From Actinoallomurus spadix (GTDB lineage Bacteria > Actinomycetota > Actinomycetes > Streptosporangiales > Streptosporangiaceae), in assembly GCF_024055725.1 (NCBI RefSeq), contig NZ_JAMXMX010000029.1, forward strand, positions 1-64,000: DNA of 64,000 nt. Reading direction: 5' to 3'. Position numbers and translations under genes: made by a program. This document shows positions 18,414 through 27,760 of this stretch, in pieces. The notes beneath the pieces are model-generated. The model was given only the letters and a program-made list of their open reading frames with translations. It ran no database searches and had not been told where the DNA came from. Within the stretch, counting starts at the first letter, position 1. Each line of letters begins with the position of its first letter.

Positions 18414-19025
18414 TCAGTCCGCCGGCTCCGGCGAGAACGTGGGGCCGCGCCCGGACCGGTCGACCTTCTCCGGGGGGATGACCTCCGGCGAAGGCTCCGC
18501 GGGCGAAGACTGGAGCGGCTCGGGGGACGGGGCTCCGGCCGGACCGCCGTCCGCCGGGCACAGGTCCTGGGACATCAGCTTCTTCTCGATGATCGGGTCG
18601 GCGGAGTCCGGGGGCTTCACGAACGGCGCGCCGGGCAGCATGCGCGCCGTGCAGACGACCTGCAGGTAGCCGTCCACCTCCTTACTCGTCATCCGGCGCC
18701 GGAACTCGACGAAGACCGCCCTCGTGCCGATCGCGCGGATCGTCAGACCCGCCGACAGCCGCGTGCGCAGGCCCCGTTCGCGTTCCTGAGGGGTCGGACC
18801 GGCCTGGAGTGCGTCGAACACCGCCTGGATGTCCCACGGCGGCACCGACCGCTCCACGGCCTCCAGGGCGTCATCGCGGAAGAAGTACACCTGCGCCTTG
18901 GGCAGGGAGGTCGCGGTCGCGGTCGGCGCCTCTCCGGCGCTGACGACGCCGGTGGGGCGCACTCCGCATCCCGCGAGCAGGCACATCGCGGCGGCCGCCC
19001 AGACCGCGCGTACGACCCGTGTCAT
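18414..19025 (-). CDS. GerMN-domain lipoprotein of a two-component operon
   Basis: A 203-aa exported lipoprotein: the N-terminus has a short signal peptide ending in LLAGC, so Cys20 would be lipidated. Residues about 45-150 form a GerMN-like domain (VYFFRDDALEAVERSVP, then FDALQAGPTPQE). The last 45 residues are Pro/Ser-rich. It overlaps the kinase stop by four bases, so it is part of the regulator-kinase-lipoprotein operon; by analogy to AfsQ3-type proteins it may modulate kinase sensing at the cell surface. That role is inferred. Confidence 0.8.
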   Translation of the reverse strand: MTRVVRAVWAAAAMCLLAGCGVRPTGVVSAGEAPTATATSLPKAQVYFFRDDALEAVERSVPPWDIQAVFDALQAGPTPQERERGLRTRLSAGLTIRAIGTRAVFVEFRRRMTSKEVDGYLQVVCTARMLPGAPFVKPPDSADPIIEKKLMSQDLCPADGGPAGAPSPEPLQSSPAEPSPEVIPPEKVDRSGRGPTFSPEPAD

Positions 19026-20392
19026 GCCGGGATCCGCACGATGAAGACCGCGCCGCCGCCCGGCGCGTTGCCCGCCTCGATGCTCCCGCCGTGCAGCGCG
19101 GCGTTCGCCTGGGCGATCGACAGCCCGAGCCCGGTGCCCTTGCCCGCCGGGCGCGCCGGATCCGCCTTGAAGAACCGGTCGAACACGTGGGGTAGCACGT
19201 CCTCCGGGATGCCGGGACCATTGTCGATCACACGTACCTCCAGCCCGGGACGTCCGGTGACGCGGACGGGCGGAGCACCGTGCCGCAGCGCGTTGGCCAC
19301 CAGGTTGGCGATGATCACGTCGAAGCGCCGCGGGTCGAGCCGTACGCGCAGGCCGGACGGGATCTCGATGATCACCTGGTCGGCCCAGCCGCGGGTGGTC
19401 ACGCACTCGCGGACGAGGGCGGCGAGCGGCACGTCGTCCATGGTCAGGTCGGCCGTACCGGCGTCCATCCTGCTGATCTCCAGCAGGTCCTCGACCAGGG
19501 CGCCGAGACGCCGGGTCTGCTCGGCGACCAGCCGGGCGGCCGTACCGGTGTCCGCGGGCAGCCGGGCGGCGTCCTCCTCGAGCATGTCCGTGACGGCCGT
19601 CATCGCGGCGATCGGGGTGCGCAGTTCGTGCGACACGTCGGCGGCGAACCGCCGGGCGGTCGCCTCCAGACGGCGCAGCTCACCGACGGTGTACTCGAGG
19701 GACGCGGCGCTCTCGTTGAAGATCCGCGCGACGTCGGCCAGCTCGTCCCGGCCGCGCACGTCGACTCGTGCGGTCAGCTGGCCCCTGCCGAGCGAGCGGG
19801 CGGCCCGGGCGAGGCGGCGCAGCGGCCGTAGCACGCTGCGCCCGAGCAGCGCGGCGAGGACCACGGCCAGGACGACCGTCAGCGCGCCCGCCTGCGTCAG
19901 GGCGCTCTGGATGCGGCGCAGGTCGGCGTTCTCCTTGGCGAGAGAGGCGAACACGGTGACGGTGAGCGGCAGCGGCGCCCCGTCGCGGCCCTGTACGCGC
20001 GTCGCGGCGACCAGCCAGGGCCTCCCGCGGATGACGACCCGCTGGAAGTACAGGCCCCTGGCGGCCTGGGCGGCCAGGCCGGCGGGCACGTCGCCCCGGC
20101 CGAACTCCCCGGTGGCGACCGTCGTGATGCCGTCGGTCACGACCACGTACCGGTCGGGACGGACGAGCGAGGTCGCCACGTCGCTCAGCGTCCGCTCCGG
20201 CACGGGAGCCGTCAGGTCCCCGGGCACGTTGTGCGCGAGCGTCTCGCGGGTGTCGATGAGGACGGCGTCCTGCGCCCGCTGCAGGATGGCCCGGCGGACG
20301 AGGACGTACCCGATGCCTGCGACGAGCGCGGTGGAGGTGAGGCAGGCGGCGACGAACGCGAGGAACAGGCGCCCGCGCAGTCCGCTGATCAC
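19022..20392 (-). CDS. Sensor histidine kinase (AfsQ2-like)
   Basis: A 456-aa membrane kinase: helix at about 10-32, extracytoplasmic sensor to about 165, second helix about 168-186, HAMP about 187-240, HisKA with ADVSHELRTP (phosphoacceptor His255) and an HATPase domain with VANALRHG and DNGPGIPEDVLPHVFDRF. Start GTG 20392 overlaps the regulator stop by four bases. Operon order (regulator, kinase, lipoprotein) and regulator sequence resemble AfsQ1-AfsQ2 of streptomycetes. The signal is unknown. Confidence 0.9.
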   Translation of the reverse strand: MISGLRGRLFLAFVAACLTSTALVAGIGYVLVRRAILQRAQDAVLIDTRETLAHNVPGDLTAPVPERTLSDVATSLVRPDRYVVVTDGITTVATGEFGRGDVPAGLAAQAARGLYFQRVVIRGRPWLVAATRVQGRDGAPLPLTVTVFASLAKENADLRRIQSALTQAGALTVVLAVVLAALLGRSVLRPLRRLARAARSLGRGQLTARVDVRGRDELADVARIFNESAASLEYTVGELRRLEATARRFAADVSHELRTPIAAMTAVTDMLEEDAARLPADTGTAARLVAEQTRRLGALVEDLLEISRMDAGTADLTMDDVPLAALVRECVTTRGWADQVIIEIPSGLRVRLDPRRFDVIIANLVANALRHGAPPVRVTGRPGLEVRVIDNGPGIPEDVLPHVFDRFFKADPARPAGKGTGLGLSIAQANAALHGGSIEAGNAPGGGAVFIVRIPA

Positions 20393-21063
20393 GGAGCCGC
20401 GAACCGGTAGCCGAAGCCGCGTACCGTCTGGATCAGGGTCGGCGCGGCGGCATCCGTCTCGATCTTGGCGCGCAGCCGTTGCACGCAGGCGTCCACGAGA
20501 CGCGAGTCACCGGCGTAGCCGTGGTCCCACACCTCCCGCAGCAGGTGGCCGCGGGGGAGGGCCTGGCCGGGATGGCGGGTCAGCTCCAGGAGCAGCCGCA
20601 ACTCGGTCGGGGTGAGGTGAACGTCCGCGCCGGCCTTCGTGACGCGCAGCGCCGCCCGGTCGATGACCAGGTCGCCGAAGCTCGACCGGCTCATCGGCGT
20701 CTTCTCCGCGCGCCGCAGGACGGCGCGGATCCGCGCGTCCAGCACGGCCGGCTCGACGGGCTTGACCACGTAGTCGTCCGCGCCCGCCTCCAGGCCGACG
20801 ACCACGTCGAGGCTCTCGCCGCGCGCGGTCAGCAAGATGATCGGGATCTCGTCGGACTTACGGAGGCGGCGGCACACCTCGATGCCGTCCAGCCCGGGCA
20901 GCATGACGTCCAGCACGACGATCTCCGGACGGCGCGCTCGCGCGTACTCCAGGCCCTCCTCGCCGGTCGTCCGCGCGGTGACCGAGTGCCCCTGACGGGT
21001 CAGGGCGAGCTCCAGGCCCGTCCGGACCGACGGATCGTCCTCGACGAGCAAGATCGCGACCAT
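20389..21063 (-). CDS. OmpR-family response regulator (AfsQ1-like)
   Basis: A 224-aa regulator with a receiver domain (acidic pair at 9-10, phosphoacceptor Asp52 in LDVMLPG, Thr in LLTARG, Lys in VVKPVE) and a C-terminal winged helix (TPTELRLLLELTRHPGQAL to RLRAKIE). The recognition helix segment GDSRLVDACVQRLRAK is close to AfsQ1. First gene of the operon; the divergent gene is the PBP across about 120 bases. Target genes are unknown. Confidence 0.9.
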   Translation of the reverse strand: MVAILLVEDDPSVRTGLELALTRQGHSVTARTTGEEGLEYARARRPEIVVLDVMLPGLDGIEVCRRLRKSDEIPIILLTARGESLDVVVGLEAGADDYVVKPVEPAVLDARIRAVLRRAEKTPMSRSSFGDLVIDRAALRVTKAGADVHLTPTELRLLLELTRHPGQALPRGHLLREVWDHGYAGDSRLVDACVQRLRAKIETDAAAPTLIQTVRGFGYRFAAP

Positions 21064-21183
21064 GCGCTCATTATCTGGGCGACGGCCCGGTGGCGGGTGT
21101 CTGTCACCAAATCAAGACATTTTCCGGGAAGTGTGACCGGACCCCGACAGTTCAATGACGCTTCGTCGCCAAGGTCGGTTGAC

Positions 21184-23340
21184 ATGGCGGGAAAGCGAAG
21201 ACGCGAACGGAGACGATGGGCCCGGACCGCGATGCGCGGCCTCGGGGCACTCGTACCGCGCAAGGGCCGCAGGCTTCGATACCTCCGCCGGGCGGGCTAC
21301 GTGCTCGGCGGCCTCGTCGTAATCCTCGGAATCTGCCTGTGGGTGGTCTACACGCAGGTCAAGGTGCCACCGGTCAGCGCCGCCGCCCGGGCGGAGGCGA
21401 GCATCCTGTACTACCGAGACGGAACCCCGATCGCCCAGGTCGGGCGGCTCAACCGCGTCGCCGTGCCGCTGCGGGCGATCCCGGCGCACCTGCGCGGCGC
21501 GGTCCTCGCCGCCGAGGACCGCGGCTTCTACCAGGAGCCCGTCGTCTCACCGAAGGGCCTGACCCGTGCGATGTGGGCCGCGGTGTCCGGCGGGCCGCGC
21601 CAGGGCGGCTCCGGCATCGCCCAGCAGTACGTCAAGGTCGCCTACCTCAGCCCCCGCCAGACGCTCGACCGCAAGGTCAAGGAGCTGTTCATCGCGGTGA
21701 AGCTGAACCGGTCCCGATCCAAGGACTGGATCTTCGAGCAGTACCTCAACACCGTCTACTTCGGCCGCGGGGCGTACGGGGTGCAGGCCGCCGCGCAGGC
21801 CTACTTCCACAAGGACGTCGGCGCCCTCACCCCGGCCGAGAGCGCGCTGCTGGCCGGAGTGATCCAGGCGCCGTCGTACCTCGACCCCGCGCTCGGGCAC
21901 ACCGCGCAGACGCAGTCCCGCTGGCGGTACGTCATCGACGGGATGATGAGCACGGGCGTGCTGCCGAAGGGGCCACGGCCGGCGTTCCCGAAGGTCGCAC
22001 CGGCGCACACCGACCCGCTGTACGGCGGGCAGCGCGGCTATCTGATCGAACGGATCACCGCCGAGCTGCACCGGCGGGGCTTCGACGACGACGCGATCTA
22101 CCGGCGCGGCCTGCGGGTCACCACGACCCTCGACCGCGCGACCCAGGAGGAGGCGCCGCGCGCGGTGGCCGGGGCGGTGCACGGGGACAAGGACATCGAG
22201 GCCGGGCTCGCCTCCGTACGGCCGGGTACCGGTGAGATCCTCGCCGAGTACGGCGGACGGGACTATCTCAAGCACCAGTACGACAACGCGTTCCTCGCCG
22301 ACCTGCCCGCCGGGTCATCCTTCGACCCGTTCGTCCTCGGGACGGCGCTGGAGCACGGCATCGGCCTGCGCAGCGTCGTGGACGGCTCTCCCCTGAAGGG
22401 CGTCCGCAACGACAATGACGCGCAGGCCGGGGCGATAAGCCTCCTCGAGGCCACTGGGCGTTCGTTCAACACGGCGTTCGCGCGGCTGCAAGCCGAGACG
22501 GGAGCGTCCGCCGCCGGCCGCGTCGGCCTCCCGACCCGGCCGAGGCCGCGGGTCCACGTCATCGACCAGGCCGCGGCGTACGCGGCCCTGGCCGACGGCC
22601 GGTACGCCGAACCGCACTTCGTCGCCCGCGTCAGGGACTCGTCCGGGAAGACCCTGCTGACCGTACGACCGCGCGTCCGGCGGGCGCTGTCCCCAGGCGC
22701 GGCGGCGGATGTCACCCTCGCCCTCAGGCCGTCCCCGAAGTGGAGTTCGGGGCCCGGCCTCCTCGACAGGCCGATGGCGGGAAAGATCGGTACGACGGAG
22801 TCCAACGCCGCCGCCTGGTATTGCGGCTACACCCCGAGCGTGGCCACCGCCGTCGTCACCTACCGCGCCAGCAACCGGCCGCTGATCAACCGTGGCGACG
22901 CGCCCCTGCGGGAGGCGGCCGGCACGCCGACCGCCATCTGGAAGGGCGTCATGACGACCGCCCTCGCGGGCCGGCCCTTCGAGGACTTCCCGCCGCCCGC
23001 CTGGGTCGGCAAGGCCCGCCTCTTCGCGACACCCACGCCGACCCTCACCACACCGAACCCCTCCACGCCGACGTCACCAGCGGGCACGCCACCGGACGCC
23101 TCGCAGGGGAAGACGGGACTTCCCACGCCGCCGTCGTCCCCCGACCCTGAGGGCCTGCGCCGGAAGAAGGATGCTCTCGCGAGCCGGTCCCCGAAGCCCG
23201 TCAAAGGGGGCAGCGGGGACGCGGGTGACGAAGGGGACGCCGGTGACGGCGCGGACCCCGGTGGGAGCGGAGACAAGCGTGGTTCCGGGAAAACGGATGA
23301 CACCGATGACACGGGGAACGAGCAGGAGGCGACGTCCTGA
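21184..23340 (+). CDS. Class A penicillin-binding protein with damaged transpeptidase motifs
   Basis: A 718-aa bifunctional-type PBP: basic cytoplasmic tail, one membrane helix (about 38-57), GT51 glycosyltransferase and a transpeptidase-like domain, then a Pro/Ser/Gly/Asp-rich tail from about 610. The GT51 catalytic Glu111 (EDRGFY) is intact but the second motif reads QGGSGIAQQ instead of QGGSTITQQ. In the transpeptidase the SxxK motif is S378-S-F-D381 (Lys replaced by Asp), SxN is S427-F-N429, and KTG is K534-I-G536. Acylation chemistry should fail, so it is probably a glycan polymerase or structural protein. ATG 21184 begins the basic tail; the upstream open frame is not coding. Neighbour of an envelope-type two-component system. 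Confidence 0.9.
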   Translation: MAGKRRRERRRWARTAMRGLGALVPRKGRRLRYLRRAGYVLGGLVVILGICLWVVYTQVKVPPVSAAARAEASILYYRDGTPIAQVGRLNRVAVPLRAIPAHLRGAVLAAEDRGFYQEPVVSPKGLTRAMWAAVSGGPRQGGSGIAQQYVKVAYLSPRQTLDRKVKELFIAVKLNRSRSKDWIFEQYLNTVYFGRGAYGVQAAAQAYFHKDVGALTPAESALLAGVIQAPSYLDPALGHTAQTQSRWRYVIDGMMSTGVLPKGPRPAFPKVAPAHTDPLYGGQRGYLIERITAELHRRGFDDDAIYRRGLRVTTTLDRATQEEAPRAVAGAVHGDKDIEAGLASVRPGTGEILAEYGGRDYLKHQYDNAFLADLPAGSSFDPFVLGTALEHGIGLRSVVDGSPLKGVRNDNDAQAGAISLLEATGRSFNTAFARLQAETGASAAGRVGLPTRPRPRVHVIDQAAAYAALADGRYAEPHFVARVRDSSGKTLLTVRPRVRRALSPGAAADVTLALRPSPKWSSGPGLLDRPMAGKIGTTESNAAAWYCGYTPSVATAVVTYRASNRPLINRGDAPLREAAGTPTAIWKGVMTTALAGRPFEDFPPPAWVGKARLFATPTPTLTTPNPSTPTSPAGTPPDASQGKTGLPTPPSSPDPEGLRRKKDALASRSPKPVKGGSGDAGDEGDAGDGADPGGSGDKRGSGKTDDTDDTGNEQEATS

Positions 23341-23344
23341 CCGG

Positions 23345-24106
23345 TCAGGCGAGCGACGCGCAGTCCGCCTCGTCGGGCAGCAGCGGGCGGAGCATCACCC
23401 GGTAGGACCGGCCGTGATCCGTCCATTCGCTCCACCGGCCGGCCGGTGCCCTCCGGGCGTCCGCGCCGGTCAGGACGGTGCAGGTCCGGGTGCCCACTCG
23501 CGTTCCCGAGCCGAGCGGCTTCGCGAACGGCCACCGCGGCGCGCCCGTCGCGGACCCGGGCAGCGCCAGCGCCGCGACCTTGGCCGGCCGGTACGGACGC
23601 GGCGCGGCCGCGAGGTCGCCGCGCGGCCAGGCCGACGGATTCAGTCTGCCGAGCAACGCCGCCGCCCTGCCGTCGCTCACCGGCTCGACGAGCCGCGTCG
23701 TGCGCGGCCGCCCGTCGACGACGAACGTCACGACGGCGTACATCGCGTCCGCCATGTTCGGGCTCTCCACGGTCCGCGGCGTCGCCAACCCGGCGTCCTG
23801 AGCCGCCGACACGATGCTCCGCACCGCCCGCGGCGTCAGGTGGTACTCGGTCAGCGTGCCGGACGACCCGGCGATGGCGCGGCCGTCGCCGTACAGCGAG
23901 AAGTCCGGCAGGCTCCCCGGGCCGCCCAGCCCGGCGATGCCGCCACTCGTGCTCGTTCGCAGCACCAGCCGCCCCGCGCCCGGCGGCGCGGACGCCGTCG
24001 AGTGCGCAGGCGATGGCGCCGGGGCGGGATCGAGCCCGGCGTCCGAACGTCCGGAACAGCCCACCGCCGCCACCAGCGCGGCGGCCACCACGACCATGGC
24101 CTTCAT
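23345..24106 (-). CDS. Putative exported lipoprotein
   Basis: A 253-aa protein starting with a lipoprotein signal peptide (lipobox AAVGC, Cys17) and a Pro/Ala/Ser-rich spacer to about residue 45. The rest is a beta-rich domain with LPDFSLYGDGRAI and a C-terminal part with two further Cys. No family recognised. It converges with the PBP gene only five bases from its stop; an envelope role is a guess from context. Confidence 0.75.
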   Translation of the reverse strand: MKAMVVVAAALVAAVGCSGRSDAGLDPAPAPSPAHSTASAPPGAGRLVLRTSTSGGIAGLGGPGSLPDFSLYGDGRAIAGSSGTLTEYHLTPRAVRSIVSAAQDAGLATPRTVESPNMADAMYAVVTFVVDGRPRTTRLVEPVSDGRAAALLGRLNPSAWPRGDLAAAPRPYRPAKVAALALPGSATGAPRWPFAKPLGSGTRVGTRTCTVLTGADARRAPAGRWSEWTDHGRSYRVMLRPLLPDEADCASLA

Positions 24107-24209
24107 AGGTTCGCTCCTCAGCGCGTGGCGCGTCCCCGCAAGTCAGACGTCATCCGGGGTCGCGCGGTTCCCTGACAGGTCGGGGGGAGCGGGTCGTACG
24201 GGGAGGGGA

Positions 24210-24947
24210 TCAGGGGATGAGGTTCCAGCTACCGGCGCGTGCGGCGCAGTCCGCGCGGAAGGCCGCGGCGTCGAAGACGCCCCCGAGGTGCGGGGCCAGG
24301 CCGTCGCGGGCGGCGAGCAGGAACTCCGGGCCGGACAGTCTCCCGGACCGCTCGGGCAGGGCGCCGGACAGCGGGCGGGCGGCGATGGTCTCCAGGTCGC
24401 GGACGTTGCACAGGTCGTCCAGGCCGGGCCGGCGCGGCCAGGAGCCGATGACGACCCCGGCCGGCTCGAGCCCGTGGTTCGCCATCGCCTCCAGCGTCAG
24501 CGCCGTGTGGTTCAGCGTGCCCAGCCCCGGGCGTACGGCGAGCAGCACGGGGGCCCGCAGGTGATGCGCGAGGTCGGCCAGCGTGGCGCCGTCCTCGTCG
24601 TAGCGCACCAGGAGGCCGCCGGCCCCTTCGACGATGACGAGGTCACGGTCGAGCGCGCGGATCCGCTCGGCGGCGGTGATCAGGTCGAGCGGCGGCAGCT
24701 CGGCCCGCCGGGCGGCCGCCGCCGGGGACAGCGCGTCGCCGTAGCGCGCGAACTCGTGCAGGTCGCCGACGCCCGCGAGCCGCCTGACCTCCTCCAGGTC
24801 CCCGGCCTGGTCGGGCCGGACTCCGGTCTGCGCGGGCTTGACCACCGCGACCGAGGCACCCCGCGCCCGCGCCAACGCCGCGACGGCCGCCGTCACGACC
24901 GTCTTGCCGACCCCGGTATCCGTTCCGCTGACCACGAGCACGCTCAC
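24210..24947 (-). CDS. bioD: Dethiobiotin synthetase
   Basis: A 245-aa ATP-dependent enzyme that closes the ureido ring of dethiobiotin. The P-loop GTDTGVGKT lies at residues 8-16, the substrate Lys in VVKPAQTG near 40, and the EGAGGLLV motif near 110. The GTG at 24947 gives the standard N-terminus (SVLVVSGTDTG). It lies in the same direction as bioF but two unrelated genes intervene. bioA and bioB are not in the window. Confidence 0.95.
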   Translation of the reverse strand: MSVLVVSGTDTGVGKTVVTAAVAALARARGASVAVVKPAQTGVRPDQAGDLEEVRRLAGVGDLHEFARYGDALSPAAAARRAELPPLDLITAAERIRALDRDLVIVEGAGGLLVRYDEDGATLADLAHHLRAPVLLAVRPGLGTLNHTALTLEAMANHGLEPAGVVIGSWPRRPGLDDLCNVRDLETIAARPLSGALPERSGRLSGPEFLLAARDGLAPHLGGVFDAAAFRADCAARAGSWNLIP

Positions 24948-25041
24948 CTGAGTGAGGGTAACGAGGAGCGGAGCCGAGCGAGACCCTCGGCACCGAGGAT
25001 TTCCGTGCCCCTGGCAACCCCTATCCTCGGCGCGGACGTTC

Positions 25042-25695
25042 TCAGTCGTCCCAGGGCTCCCACTTGTCGGTTTTGATCTCGAAGCCGAACGGATCCGGCA
25101 GACGGATCGTCTCACCGAACTCCCATGACAGCAGGTGCCGGTACGTCCCGCTGCTTCGATCCGGGTGAGAGAAGAACAGGGTCTGCGCGGCGCGCGGGTC
25201 CCGATCGACGAGGATGTAGTTGGGGATTCCGGTCTGGGCGTAGCCGCTCCACTTGGTCGCGGCACCGCGTCTCGGACCCGGCCGGCGGTCGCACGCGGCA
25301 TTCGACCGGGAGGTGACCTCGACGACCAGACTCACCTGGCCGGGGAGGAGATGCCGGGCATCGGACTTGCGGGCCTCGTCCTGCACATCGACGTCCAGGA
25401 CGATGAGATCCGGGATGTAGCCGTCCCGGATGTCGCTGAGGTTGAGGTCGGTCACCTGAATGCACCGCCAGGGGAAGGTCGGATCGGCGATCCGTGCCTC
25501 GACCAGGCTGTCGGCGATGTCCTGGACTATGCCGTTATGGCCGACCGTCGGACCCGGTGACACGACGATTTCCCCTCCGATGACCTCGACCCTCGTGCCG
25601 TCGTCAGGGAGGTGGAGGAAGTCGGCCAGCTCGCCGCGGACCCACAGGTCGTACGGGGTGTCCGGGAGCGTGTAGTAATGGGCCACCGCGCTCAC
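25042..25695 (-). CDS. Uma2 family (DUF820) PD-(D/E)XK nuclease-like protein
   Basis: A 217-aa protein of the Uma2 family, restriction-endonuclease-fold proteins abundant in actinobacteria and cyanobacteria. Visible motifs: RVEVIGGEIVVSPGP near residue 35, PDLIVLDVDV near 95, and LVVEVTSRS near 125, the last two giving the acidic catalytic positions. Biological role is not established. I prefer GTG 25695, which has GGGAGGAG upstream, over the earlier GTG at 25716. It separates dasR from bioD. Confidence 0.8.
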   Translation of the reverse strand: MSAVAHYYTLPDTPYDLWVRGELADFLHLPDDGTRVEVIGGEIVVSPGPTVGHNGIVQDIADSLVEARIADPTFPWRCIQVTDLNLSDIRDGYIPDLIVLDVDVQDEARKSDARHLLPGQVSLVVEVTSRSNAACDRRPGPRRGAATKWSGYAQTGIPNYILVDRDPRAAQTLFFSHPDRSSGTYRHLLSWEFGETIRLPDPFGFEIKTDKWEPWDD

Positions 25696-25787
25696 GTTGC
25701 GTGACTCCTCCCTCACGATCAGCTCCGGTCATCGTAGGGAACCCGCTTGCCGTCCGTACCTGGAACCGTACATTCCAGCGGACCTGA

Positions 25788-26540
25788 TCAGGGCGTCTCG
25801 CCCTGGCGGCGGAGGCGGGTGATGAACTTGTAGCGGTCGCCGCGGTAGAAGGACTGGGCCCACTCGACGGGGTGGCCGTCGAGGTCGAAGGCGTGCCGGG
25901 ACAGCAGGAGCAGCGGCAGGCCGACGTCGACGCCGAGGAGCTGGGCGTCGTCGGGGGTGGCCAGCACGGTCTCGATCGTCTCCTCCGCCTCGGCGAGGTG
26001 CACGTCGTACGCGGTGGCGAGGGTCTCGTACAGCGAACCGTGGCGCGGCAGCTCCTTGCGGAGCCCCGGAAAGCGGCGGGCCGGCAGCAGGGACGTGTCG
26101 ATCGACATCGGCTCGCCGTCGGCCAGGCGGAGCCGGTGGATGCGCAGGGCGCGGCCGCCGGGACGGATGCCGAGCAGACCGGCGACCCGCTCGTCGGCGG
26201 TGACGTAGTCGATGTCGAGGATGCGGGTCTCGGGGTTGAGGCCGTGGTGCCGCATGTCCTCGGTGTAGCTGACCAGCTGCAGCTCCTGCGCGACCTTCGG
26301 CTTGGCGACGAAGGTGCCCTTGCCCTGGATCCGCTGCAGGCGGCCTTCGATCACCAGCTCCGCGAGGGCCTGCCGGACGGTCGTGCGGGAGGTTCCGTAC
26401 TTCTCCGCGAGCGTGCGTTCCGGCGGAAGGGGACTACCCGGGGTCAGCGCCTCGGTCAGTTCGACGAGGCGCTTCTTCAGCCGGTAGTACTTCGGGACCC
26501 GTGGCTCGATTCCGAGTTCCGGTGCCTGCTCAGCCGTCAC
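25788..26540 (-). CDS. dasR: GntR-family regulator DasR
   Basis: A 250-aa HutC-subfamily regulator. The N-terminal winged helix has [20 protein letters not shown] and [17 protein letters not shown]; the C-terminal UTRA effector domain contains [24 protein letters not shown] and YRGDRYKF. These blocks match the S. coelicolor DasR sequence as I recall it; DasR represses amino-sugar and chitin uptake and links N-acetylglucosamine to antibiotic production. GTG 26540 has GAGGA six bases upstream. The gene starts 15 bases after the bioF stop, so it may be read through from bioF, which is unusual. No perfect dre box is seen nearby. Confidence 0.85.
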   Translation of the reverse strand: MTAEQAPELGIEPRVPKYYRLKKRLVELTEALTPGSPLPPERTLAEKYGTSRTTVRQALAELVIEGRLQRIQGKGTFVAKPKVAQELQLVSYTEDMRHHGLNPETRILDIDYVTADERVAGLLGIRPGGRALRIHRLRLADGEPMSIDTSLLPARRFPGLRKELPRHGSLYETLATAYDVHLAEAEETIETVLATPDDAQLLGVDVGLPLLLLSRHAFDLDGHPVEWAQSFYRGDRYKFITRLRRQGETP

Positions 26541-26555
26541 GCGCACTCCTCACGT

Positions 26556-27722
26556 TCACCGCCGCGTCGCTCCGGCGTTAGGAGCAGGGTACGGTCTGGT
26601 CCGCTTCTTGACAGTAGCCAGCGCTCGCGTGACGACTGTGAAATCCGCCTCGCCCAGGTCGGCGCGGGCGGCGAGCCGCAGGCAGGCGCGTCCCACCGGT
26701 ACGGAGGGTGGCCGGAAACAGCCGACCCGGATCCCGTGGTCCGCGCACAGGTCCGCCGCGCGGACGGCCTCGTGGGGGTCCCCGATGATGACCGGGACGA
26801 CGGCGGCGGCCGGGGACGTGGTCGTGAGCCCGAGCTCGCGGGCGGCGCCGGCCAGGCGGAGGGCGCCGGCGCGGGCACGCTCCGGCAGGCCCGGGTCGGC
26901 GCCCAGCACGTCGAGCGCGGCGAGGGCCGCCCCGGCGCACGCCGGCGCCAGACCGGTGTCGAACACGAACGACCGTGCCGTGTCGATCAGCGTCTCGATG
27001 ACCTCGGGTGCGCCGAGGACCGCGCCGCCCTGCGCGCCGAGCGCCTTGGACAGGGTGACGGTGCGGACGACGTCGGGCTCGCCGGCGATCCCCGCGGCGA
27101 ACGCCGCGCCCCGGCCGCCCGGTCCCACGACGCCGAGCGCGTGCGCCTCGTCGATCACCAGGATCGCGCCGTGGCGCCGGACGACCCGGTGCAGCTCACG
27201 GAGGGGGGCCAGGTCACCGTCCACCGAGAACACCGCGTCGGTCACGACGATCGCGTCCGCCGAACCCGTCAGGGCGGCGTCCACGGCCGCGACGTCCCCG
27301 TGCGGGGTGACGGTGACCGCCGCACACGAGAGCCGGCACCCGTCGATCAGTGAGGCGTGGTTGGCCTGGTCGGAGACGATCAGCCGGGGCCGTAGCGCGG
27401 TGAGGGTCCCCAGGTTGGCCAGGTAGCCGGAGGAGAACACCAGGGCGGACGGTGCCCCGGTGAACTCCGCCAGGCGGTGCTCCAGCTCGGCGTGCAGCTC
27501 CGTCGTCCCGGTGACGAGTCGTGAACCGGTGGAGCCGGCCCCCCACTTGCGCACGGCCTCGACCGCCCCCTCGGCCAGCCGGGCGTCGCGGGACAGGCCG
27601 AGATAGTCGTTGGAGGCCAGATCAAGGAGCGACGGGACGGGCGTGCGGGGGCGCAACGTCCGGTGCAGGCCGGCGGCCGTACGCTCGCGGGTCGCGGCCC
27701 TCAGCCGCTGAAGTGGGTCCAC
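26556..27722 (-). CDS. bioF: 8-amino-7-oxononanoate synthase
   Basis: A 388-aa PLP enzyme that condenses pimeloyl thioester with alanine in biotin synthesis. Landmarks: NDYLGLSRD near residue 38, VFSSGYLANLG near 95, VIDEAHALGVVG near 195, and the PLP-lysine block VTLSKALGAQGG near 225. GTG start at 27722. Only 38 bases separate it from the divergent pdtaS gene, so their promoters must overlap. Confidence 0.93.
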   Translation of the reverse strand: MDPLQRLRAATRERTAAGLHRTLRPRTPVPSLLDLASNDYLGLSRDARLAEGAVEAVRKWGAGSTGSRLVTGTTELHAELEHRLAEFTGAPSALVFSSGYLANLGTLTALRPRLIVSDQANHASLIDGCRLSCAAVTVTPHGDVAAVDAALTGSADAIVVTDAVFSVDGDLAPLRELHRVVRRHGAILVIDEAHALGVVGPGGRGAAFAAGIAGEPDVVRTVTLSKALGAQGGAVLGAPEVIETLIDTARSFVFDTGLAPACAGAALAALDVLGADPGLPERARAGALRLAGAARELGLTTTSPAAAVVPVIIGDPHEAVRAADLCADHGIRVGCFRPPSVPVGRACLRLAARADLGEADFTVVTRALATVKKRTRPYPAPNAGATRR

Positions 27723-27760
27723 CCGGAAATCATTCCAGCCCCGCCTGCGATTATGCAGAC

